A stretch of DNA of 7,143 nt, taken from contig JAEXZK010000142.1 in assembly GCA_023451415.1 (NCBI GenBank), positions 1-7,143 on the forward strand, in the 5' to 3' direction. Position 1 is the stretch's first letter, and each line of letters starts with the position of its first letter. The notes under the pieces are model-generated. The model saw only the letters and a program-made list of their open reading frames with translations. It did no database searches and had not been told where the DNA came from. Source of the stretch: Bacillota bacterium (GTDB lineage Bacteria > Bacillota > Clostridia > Oscillospirales > Ruminococcaceae). The position numbers and the translations under genes are program-made. This document shows positions 1-4,846 of the stretch, in pieces.

Positions 1-31
1 TGGGTGTGCTGCACATCCAAGCGGCCTTTTT
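1..31 (+). terminator. Partial rho-independent terminator at the left edge
   Basis: Bases 1-8 (TGGGTGTG) pair with 12-19 (CACATCCA) around a 3-base loop, with one G-T pair. The next bases, AGCGGCC (20-26), run straight into TTTTT (27-31). This is the layout of the tip, 3' arm and U-tract of a terminator read left to right. The 5' arm would lie just outside the window and should read GGCCGCT. It would end a plus-strand gene coming from the left, and may also stop minus-strand transcripts. The outer arm is inferred, not seen. Confidence 0.45.
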
Positions 32-69
32 GTCGTCCCTTGTCCGAGGCCCTCCCAGGCCCCGGGCGC

Positions 70-168
70 AAAGAAAAACATTGGACAGGGCCCCCGGGTT
101 GCAGCCCGGGGAATCCCCCTCACGAGGTGCTGTAACACCCTGCAAGACCGGTATTCCGGCGTCCAATG
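70..168 (-). ncRNA. Candidate structured small RNA, family not recognised
   Basis: A near-consensus promoter on the minus strand places the start of transcription near 167-171. From there the RNA begins CATTGGAC (168-161), which pairs perfectly with GTCCAATG (86-79). Immediately after comes the U-tract TTTTTCTTT (78-70), giving a self-contained RNA of about 95 bases. Inside, reading 5' to 3', are a GCCGG-AATA-CCGGT hairpin (160-146), a GGTG-TTACAG-CACC hairpin (about 138-125) and a very stable CCCCGGG-CTGCAA-CCCGGGG hairpin (about 111-92). The loop CTGCAA is complementary to TTGCAG at 144-139, so a pseudoknot or an alternative fold is possible. No open reading frame with an RBS is visible in it. 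I looked for hallmarks of SRP RNA, tmRNA, RNase P RNA, T-box and common riboswitches and found none that fit. A divergent 6S-like or regulatory RNA is possible. The strand is chosen from the promoter and U-tract; the structure alone could be read on either strand. Confidence 0.5.
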
Positions 169-175
169 AATCTAA

Positions 176-204
176 AGTATACCACATTTCCCCTCGCTTT
201 TCAA
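176..204 (-). promoter_or_regulatory. Strong housekeeping-sigma promoter for the small RNA
   Basis: Read on the minus strand, TTGAAA (204-199) and TATACT (181-176) are separated by exactly 17 bases. TGG directly precedes TATACT, giving an extended -10. The predicted start is 167-171, right at the closing helix of the structured RNA. The -35 lies within an inverted repeat (CCCCTCGCTT / AAGCGGGGGG, 190-212) that may be coincidental or may form part of a control site. Confidence 0.65.
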
Positions 205-438
205 GCGGGGGGGCCTGGTGGGACATACCCAGGTGCTTTGCGCCCGGCCGGGGGCCTGCCGCCGTCCCTCCCCCTGCCCTAAAACACAAATCAAACCACT
301 TTGTGACTTTGCGGGGGGAGGAGGCAACGGCGCGCCGGGCCCCTCCCTGGTACCATAACTATGCTTTCCCCCATTCAGCCTTCTGGAATGGCTGGTTCTT
401 GGCTTCCTGCGGCCGATCCTCCCGCCTTCCGTGCCCCC
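205..438. other. Intergenic region with no supported gene
   Basis: This GC-rich stretch lies between the small-RNA promoter and the operon terminator. Open frames that cross it (for example from 6 and from 361 on the plus strand) have no RBS, run antisense into the last operon gene or read low-complexity Pro/Arg/Gly sequence, so I do not call them. Small inverted repeats are visible: CCTGG/CCAGG around 214-233, a 10-bp palindrome CGGCGCGCCG at 328-337, GGGAGG/CCTCCC at 316-321 and 342-347, and CCATTC/GAATGG at 371-376 and 386-391. None has a T-tract or promoter attached, and I cannot assign a role to them. Confidence 0.5.
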
Positions 439-474
439 AAAAAGCGCCTGAGACCTCCGTCTCAGGCGCTTTTT
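439..474 (-). terminator. Rho-independent terminator of the transporter operon, bidirectional by symmetry
   Basis: The arms AAAAAGCGCCTGAGAC (439-454) and GTCTCAGGCGCTTTTT (459-474) are perfectly complementary over 16 bp around a 4-base loop. On either strand the GC-rich stem is followed by five T residues. It starts 9 bases after the stop codon of the last operon gene (484-486). Its perfect symmetry also lets it stop plus-strand transcripts. Confidence 0.93.
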
Positions 475-483
475 CCATTGCGG

Positions 484-963
484 TTACAGGACTTCGTCAA
501 GGTCCTCCAGGCCGAACTCGTCGGTGGGGAGCTCTTCCTCGCCCTCTTCCTCGCTCTCCGCCGCAATAGGCTGGAACTCGGAGAGATATGCCTCCTCCGG
601 CAGACCAGCCATGTAGGCGGGCAGATTGATGGCGATGCCGTCCATGTTGTAGGGCAGGGACAGCGTCACGGTGACCGTTTCCTCGCTGCCGCCCTTTTCC
701 TGGGTGATCTCCAGGGTCATCTCAAACTTCTGCCCGATGCAGGTGGCCATGCCGCGCTCCTTGTTGTAGAGCTTGGCGACCTGCTCGCCGTCCACGAACA
801 CCACCACCTTGTAGGGGGCGGTGTAGGTCTGGCCGCCAAAATCTATGGTCTTGTTGTCGATATACACCGTATGCCCCCGGCCAATGACCATCATCGCACC
901 GGCGATGGCCAGCAGGAGCGCAATCGCTCCCAGACGGAACAGAATGGTACGTGTCGCTTTCAC
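484..963 (-). CDS. Small single-helix membrane protein, fifth gene of the ABC importer operon
   Basis: The product is 159 residues and starts with GTG at 963-961, which overlaps the stop of the upstream permease (GTGA). An AGGAGG sits 7 bases upstream, inside the permease's last codons. The N-terminus has a short basic segment (MKATRTILFR) and one hydrophobic helix (about residues 8-28) with no lipobox, so it is probably a membrane anchor with the rest outside the cell. Residues 32-105 alternate short polar and beta-type segments (VYIDNKTIDFGG, VVVFVDGEQVAKLY, VTVTLSLPY), suggesting a small beta domain. The tail (about 136-158) is strongly acidic, rich in Glu and Asp. The position, translationally coupled to the permeases and before the terminator, implies a role in the transporter. 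I do not know a function. The protein resembles a domain of unknown function seen beside such transporters (possibly DUF6672, from memory). An accessory or stabilising subunit, or a helper for substrate capture, is inference. Confidence 0.88.
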   Translation of the reverse strand: MKATRTILFRLGAIALLLAIAGAMMVIGRGHTVYIDNKTIDFGGQTYTAPYKVVVFVDGEQVAKLYNKERGMATCIGQKFEMTLEITQEKGGSEETVTVTLSLPYNMDGIAINLPAYMAGLPEEAYLSEFQPIAAESEEEGEEELPTDEFGLEDLDEVL

Positions 964-976
964 ACTCCGCCCTCCT
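960..976 (-). promoter_or_regulatory. RBS and 4-base GTGA stop-start overlap
   Basis: AGGAGG (976-971) lies 7 bases before the GTG start at 963-961. The TGA stop of the second permease (962-960) overlaps that start. This decides the GTG start for the small gene, since no ATG gives an intact transmembrane helix with an RBS. It points to translational coupling. Confidence 0.8.
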
Positions 977-2084
977 CACTCTGTGCAAGCTGGAGCATCT
1001 CGCCCACCTTGCCCTTGGCCTTGCGCTTTTTGGTCTCATACATGATAAGCGCCAGGGTGATGACGCCGTAGGAGGCAAACACACGGAAATATTCGCCGAT
1101 CATGGAGTCGCCCGTGATCTTTGCGCCCGCAGAGGGCGCCACGATGAACATCGTGTGGAACAGGATGACGCCCAGGAACACGTTGCCGATGGACGCCTTT
1201 TCCACCGAGGCTCCGCCCACCAGCAGCGCCGCGATGCAGAACATGCCGATCTGGACGTGGGAGCTGTAGGTGGCGATGTTGCCCATATTCTGCAAATAGA
1301 TGACCATGCCCAGGCCGGCGCATACCGTGGACATCACCATGGCGATGATCCGGGTGCGCTCCACCTTAATGCCCGCATCGCGGGCCACCTCCATATCCTG
1401 GCCCACTGCGCGCATGTCCTGGCCCAGCTTGGTCTTACGGAACCACACGATAAACAGGCACAGCAGCGCAATGATCAGGAGCGTCAGCACCGGGATCTTG
1501 ACGCCGCCGATCTGGATGGCCAGCAGGTTATCCAGGGACTGCCGCATATTCAGCAGGCTCACCGTGTTGCGCACGCCGTAGCCCCGGGGCAGCTTGAGGG
1601 TGGAATGGATGAGGGGGATGATGGGGCCCATCATATACAGCACCACAAGCTGGTACAGGCCGTTCATAACAAAGGCGATCATGTAGCTGGTAATCATCTC
1701 CCTGCCCTTGGCCTTGTTGAGCACCTTACCGCAGAAGATGCCAAGCAGGACCGAGATGGGCATCGAGATGATCATGGCAAGGATGATGCCCGGGATGCCC
1801 CAGATCTGCCAGTCGGCGACAAAGATCAGCGCGATCTGGGCGGCCATTGCGCCCAGCGTCATGGCAAAGTTGAGGCCCATGCCCGCCATGATGGGGATCA
1901 GGAGGCTGAGGATCAGGAAGGCGTTCCTGCCCAGCCTGGTCAGGATCTCGTTGAACAGGTACCCCGGAGAAAATCCGGACAGCGGGATGCAGACGGCGCA
2001 GATCAGGATAAACATCAGCGGCACGGAGTTGTTTTGCAGCAGCTCAAAAATGCGGCTGCCGTTCTTTTTTTGTTTCGTACTCAT
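960..2084 (-). CDS. ABC importer permease 2 (BPD_transp_2 type)
   Basis: This 374-residue integral membrane protein is the second of two paralogous permeases in the operon. Hydrophobic segments lie around residues 22-37, 55-72, 74-90, 94-117, 130-152, 198-214, 246-264, 279-291 and 301-316, as expected for the RbsC/YufP-type permease fold. Family-like motifs are GMGLNFAMTLG (68-78), AKGREMITSY (125-134) and the cytoplasmic loop around DMRAVGQDMEVARDAGI (223-239), followed by GGASVEKASIGNVFLG (290-305). The same motifs occur in permease 1, so the channel is probably a heterodimer. The ATG overlaps the stop of permease 1 (ATGA), and a GGAGGG lies 6 bases upstream. The C-terminal tail after residue 350 is basic, then Glu-rich, and encodes the RBS of the next gene. 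The KG-x-E-M segment recalls permeases of nucleoside (BmpA-linked) importers more than ribose permeases. The substrate is not determined. Confidence 0.93.
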   Translation of the reverse strand: MSTKQKKNGSRIFELLQNNSVPLMFILICAVCIPLSGFSPGYLFNEILTRLGRNAFLILSLLIPIMAGMGLNFAMTLGAMAAQIALIFVADWQIWGIPGIILAMIISMPISVLLGIFCGKVLNKAKGREMITSYMIAFVMNGLYQLVVLYMMGPIIPLIHSTLKLPRGYGVRNTVSLLNMRQSLDNLLAIQIGGVKIPVLTLLIIALLCLFIVWFRKTKLGQDMRAVGQDMEVARDAGIKVERTRIIAMVMSTVCAGLGMVIYLQNMGNIATYSSHVQIGMFCIAALLVGGASVEKASIGNVFLGVILFHTMFIVAPSAGAKITGDSMIGEYFRVFASYGVITLALIMYETKKRKAKGKVGEMLQLAQSEEGGV

Positions 2085-2096
2085 TTCGATCCCTCC
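2081..2096 (-). promoter_or_regulatory. RBS and 4-base ATGA stop-start overlap
   Basis: GGAGGG (2096-2091) lies 6 bases before the ATG at 2084-2082. The TGA stop of permease 1 (2083-2081) shares bases with that ATG. The overlap supports coupled, near-equal synthesis of the two permeases. Confidence 0.8.
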
Positions 2097-3160
2097 GTCT
2101 TTCTGGTCAAGGCATAGAGGATCATACCGTTGGAAACAATGATCCGGATGACCTCGCTCATGTCCATGTGGATCGCGGAATTCATCACCGTTGGGGTCAT
2201 GGTGACCATCCCCTGGAACAGGAAGGTGCCGATGATAACGTTGGGGATGGACGCCTTGTTTACCGAAGCGCCGCCGATGAGGATGGCCGCCACCGCGGGA
2301 AAGGCCATGAACAGGGGCGCGGTGTAGAGCTGGATAAAGCCGAAGCCCTGCTCGTAGACCAGGATGCCAACCGCGGCAAGCCAGGTGGACATGATCACCG
2401 AAAGCACTCTCATCTTATCAATGTTGATGCCGGATGCCCTGGCAAAAGCCGGATTGGAGCCCACCGCCGTCATGGCAGTGCCGGTTTTGGTGTGAAGGAA
2501 CGCCCACATCAGGAATGCCAGTACGGCGAAGAACAGCAGGGTGCCTGTGGGAATGGAAAGATTACCGATCTGGATATGCAGGAAGTTGGCCAGCACCTTG
2601 TCGTAAAAGCCCTCCAGGGAGATGGTGGTGCGCAGGCCCTTGCCCGAGAGGCCCCAAACCATGGTCGGGCTGTTGTAGGGCAGCAGGAGCCACATCATGC
2701 ACATAAAGGAAGCCGAGGAAAAGCCCACGTAGGTGGCGATCATCATCTCGCCGCCTTTGATCCTGTTGAGCAGCCAGCCGTAGCCGCCGCCCAGCAGCAG
2801 CGCAAAGGGTGTGGCGATGACGATGGCCATCACAAAGCTCATGGCGCCGGTGAAGCCGAACTGGATGGAAAGCGTCGCGCCCAGCAGCCCGGAGATGATG
2901 CCCAGGGGCAGGCCGAAGTTGAGCCCGCAGCCGGAATGCACCATGGGCACCATGGCCAGCACCATGACCGCATTCCAGCTGAAGCGGTTGATGGTGTTGG
3001 TGATCTGCGTGACAAAGTCCACCCCCACGATAGGCGCCAAAATGAAGAGCAGGAGAAGGAATCCGGCGATGATCAGCCTTGGCAGGCCGAAGTTATCGAC
3101 AAATTTCCTGAGTTTTGACTTGTTCTCAAGAGTCATTGTTCCGTTTTCTGTTTTGCCCAT
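2081..3160 (-). CDS. ABC importer permease 1 (BPD_transp_2 type)
   Basis: This 359-residue polytopic membrane protein is the first of the two permeases. A polar N-terminus (1-26) precedes hydrophobic segments near 28-47, 62-78, 84-100, 104-125, 140-160, 205-223, 252-268, 281-297, 306-322 and 336-350. Motifs shared with permease 2 are GCGLNFGLPLG (77-87), IKGGEMMIATY (134-144), AMTAVGSNPAFARASGI (229-245) and GGASVNKASIPNVIIG (296-311). The loop near 229-250 is in the place where this family contacts the ATPase. The start is ATG at 3160, with AGGAGG 5 bases upstream; the RBS touches the TAA stop of the ATPase gene, leaving a 10-base gap. Length is normal for the family. Together with permease 2, the double ATPase and the lipoprotein it should form a complete importer. 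A specific substrate cannot be named from the sequence. Confidence 0.93.
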   Translation of the reverse strand: MGKTENGTMTLENKSKLRKFVDNFGLPRLIIAGFLLLLFILAPIVGVDFVTQITNTINRFSWNAVMVLAMVPMVHSGCGLNFGLPLGIISGLLGATLSIQFGFTGAMSFVMAIVIATPFALLLGGGYGWLLNRIKGGEMMIATYVGFSSASFMCMMWLLLPYNSPTMVWGLSGKGLRTTISLEGFYDKVLANFLHIQIGNLSIPTGTLLFFAVLAFLMWAFLHTKTGTAMTAVGSNPAFARASGINIDKMRVLSVIMSTWLAAVGILVYEQGFGFIQLYTAPLFMAFPAVAAILIGGASVNKASIPNVIIGTFLFQGMVTMTPTVMNSAIHMDMSEVIRIIVSNGMILYALTRKTEGSK

Positions 3161-3164
3161 GCGG

Positions 3165-3173
3165 CCCTCCTTA
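3165..3173 (-). promoter_or_regulatory. RBS of permease 1 embedded at the ATPase stop codon
   Basis: On the minus strand the TAA stop (3173-3171) is the start of TAAGGAGGG. The ribosome finishing the ATPase therefore sits on the Shine-Dalgarno for permease 1, whose ATG is at 3160-3158. This arrangement favours translational coupling. Confidence 0.75.
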
Positions 3174-4760
3174 TTTCACCTGGCTGATCATCAGCATACC
3201 GAATTTTTCCGAGGATTCGGCTGCCGGCAGGATCCCGGCAATCTTACCGCCCGATACGATGGCGATGCGGTCGCAGGTCGTCCGCAGCTCCTCCAGTTCC
3301 GATGAGATCATCACAACCGTGACGCCGCTCTCCCTGTTAAACTTCTTCAGGGAATTGAGGACCAGCGCTTTGGCGCCCACGTCGATGCCTCTCGTCGGCT
3401 CGGATACAAACAGGAACTTGGGCTCAAGGGCAAAGGCCTTTGCCAGACACACCTTCTGCTGGTTGCCGCCGGAGAGCTCCCGCGCCTTTTGCAGGGAGCT
3501 GGTGCATTTGATCATAAGTTCGTCAATATATTTCCGGGTCACCTCATGGATCGCCTTCTGGTCTCTCCAGGTGACCAGGCCGCCCAGGTATTTCTTCAGG
3601 AATTTGTCCTGTATCTGCATGGCGGGAAAGGCGATGTTCCACTCCAGCGTTTCATCCAGCAGCAGGCCCACGCCTCTCCGGTCCTCGGAAACAAAGGCGA
3701 TGGAGGCGTCCAGGCAGGTCCTGGGGCTGTTCAGGGGGATCTGGCGGCCTTCAAATTCCACCGTGCCCCCCGCTTCGTACAGGCCCATGACGCCGTTGGG
3801 GATGCCCAGCTTGCCCTGTCCGGCCAGTCCGCCGATGCCCAGGATCTCCCCCTCCTTGATATCAAGGCTGACGTTGCGCACAGTCTCGCCCGGCATGTCC
3901 ACCCACAGGTTGCGGATGGACATAATGTTCCTGGCGTCCGAATCTGTCTTGACGTCCGCGCTCTCGACGGTTTGGAGGTTTCTGCCCACCATCCACTTTG
4001 TAATGTCCTCAACATTGGTTTCTTTTGCAGGGCAGTCCTTTACCACATGGCCGTCCCGCATGATGACCACCTTGTTGCAGACCGACAGGATCTCATGCAG
4101 GCGGTGGGTGATAAAGATCACGGCGATGCCCTTGGCGGACATGCCCCGGATGGAGTCCATCAGGGCCTCCGCCTCTTTTTCGGTCAAAACGGCCGTGGGC
4201 TCATCAAGGATCAGCAGCTTCAGATGCTCCTTGCTCAACTCCCGGGCGATCTCGGTAAACTGCTTATGGCCCACCGGCATATCGCTGATGACCATGCCGG
4301 CGTCGATTTCCACACCCATCTTTTCGATGGCGCGCTTGGACTGCTCGGCCATTTCTTTCCGGTCCAGGGTGTCAAGCCTGCTGCCAAACACCTCGGAAAA
4401 CACATTCTTTTTCTTGGGCTCACGGTTGAGCAGGATATTCTCGGTGGCCGTGAAGCCCGGGATCAGGGAAAATTCCTGATGCACCATGCCGATCCCCATG
4501 TTCAGGGCGTCAAAGGGCGTTGAGAAGCTGACCTTCTCGCCGTTGATCAGGATATCGCCGCCGTATCCGCCGGTCTCCCTGATCACATCCATGCCAAAGA
4601 GGATCTTCACCAGCGTGCTTTTGCCGGCTCCGTTTTCGCCCACCAGGCCCAGCACCTCGCCGGCCTTCAGGGTGAAGTTGATGTCGGTGAGCACCTGGTT
4701 GCCAAAGAAATCCTTCTTGATATTTCGCATTTCCAACAAGGGAGCGTTGTCATTTATCAT
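3171..4760 (-). CDS. ABC importer ATPase with two nucleotide-binding domains (RbsA/MglA/YufO type)
   Basis: The product (529 residues) powers uptake through the two downstream permeases from the cytoplasmic face. Domain 1 has Walker A GENGAGKST (41-49), Q-loop Q95, Walker B LLILDEP (182-188) and switch H219. Its signature is unusual, DMPVGHKQ (160-167) instead of an LSxGQ-like run. Domain 2 has a degenerate Walker A, GIGGLAGQGK (308-317), a good signature LSGGNQQK (429-436), Walker B FLFVSEP (449-455) with Ser453 in place of the usual Asp, and Ser487 where the switch His would be. Degeneration of domain 2 is common in this family; Ser453 is less usual. I start at ATG 4760 because AGGTGGGG lies 7 bases upstream. 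An in-frame TTG at 4781 would add seven residues but sits at the foot of a hairpin and has no RBS. Length is slightly above the usual 500 or so. It lies in the operon after the binding protein and is followed within 10 bases by permease 1. Confidence 0.95.
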   Translation of the reverse strand: MINDNAPLLEMRNIKKDFFGNQVLTDINFTLKAGEVLGLVGENGAGKSTLVKILFGMDVIRETGGYGGDILINGEKVSFSTPFDALNMGIGMVHQEFSLIPGFTATENILLNREPKKKNVFSEVFGSRLDTLDRKEMAEQSKRAIEKMGVEIDAGMVISDMPVGHKQFTEIARELSKEHLKLLILDEPTAVLTEKEAEALMDSIRGMSAKGIAVIFITHRLHEILSVCNKVVIMRDGHVVKDCPAKETNVEDITKWMVGRNLQTVESADVKTDSDARNIMSIRNLWVDMPGETVRNVSLDIKEGEILGIGGLAGQGKLGIPNGVMGLYEAGGTVEFEGRQIPLNSPRTCLDASIAFVSEDRRGVGLLLDETLEWNIAFPAMQIQDKFLKKYLGGLVTWRDQKAIHEVTRKYIDELMIKCTSSLQKARELSGGNQQKVCLAKAFALEPKFLFVSEPTRGIDVGAKALVLNSLKKFNRESGVTVVMISSELEELRTTCDRIAIVSGGKIAGILPAAESSEKFGMLMISQVK

Positions 4761-4767
4761 AGCTGTA

Positions 4768-4775
4768 CCCCACCT
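4768..4775 (-). promoter_or_regulatory. RBS of the ATPase gene
   Basis: AGGTGGGG on the minus strand lies 7 bases before the ATG at 4760-4758. It supports this start over the upstream TTG. It lies only six bases beyond the intercistronic hairpin, so the hairpin may affect ribosome access. Confidence 0.7.
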
Positions 4776-4781
4776 AAACAA

Positions 4782-4807
4782 CAGGGGGAGGGTGCCCCCT
4801 CCCCCTG
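4782..4807 (-). terminator. Intercistronic hairpin, probable attenuator or mRNA-stabilising element
   Basis: On the minus strand CAGGGGGAGGG (4807-4797) pairs perfectly over 11 bp with CCCTCCCCCTG (4792-4782) around a GGCA loop, followed by the short U-rich run TTGTTT. It sits in the 86-base gap between the binding-protein stop and the ATPase start. The U-run is too weak for a full stop, so partial termination or protection of the upstream mRNA from 3' decay is more likely. Either would give more binding protein than membrane complex, a pattern known for binding-protein transporters. Confidence 0.7.
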
Positions 4808-4846
4808 CTTACTAAAACTCGTTACTTCTCACAAAGATAAAGCGCC

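Noticed and set aside
125..142. T-box-like run AGGGTGTTACAGC on the minus strand inside the small RNA
   Set aside because: It resembles the T-box AGGGTGGNACCGCG, but the UGG that pairs with the tRNA CCA end is UGU here, and the predicted transcript start leaves far too little room for a T-box stem I.
70..168. SRP RNA or 6S RNA as identity of the structured RNA
   Set aside because: The size would suit a small SRP RNA, but the GGAAGGAAGCAG-type apical motif is absent. A 6S RNA would normally be near 180-200 bases with a long closing stem and central bubble, which I cannot draw here.
6..569. 187-residue plus-strand open frame
   Set aside because: It has no RBS, low-complexity Pro/Arg/Ser composition, crosses the small RNA and the operon terminator, and ends antisense inside the last operon gene.
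951..2117. Long plus-strand frames opposite the transporter genes (also 2168-3118, 3115-4479, 3489-4523, 4901-6073)
   Set aside because: They are mirror frames of the real minus-strand genes, with His/Gln/Asp/Gly-rich or otherwise unnatural composition, no RBS and no recognisable domain.
4761..4781. Upstream TTG start adding seven residues to the ATPase
   Set aside because: There is no Shine-Dalgarno at proper distance, it lies at the foot of the intercistronic hairpin, and it would place the good AGGTGGGG inside the coding region.
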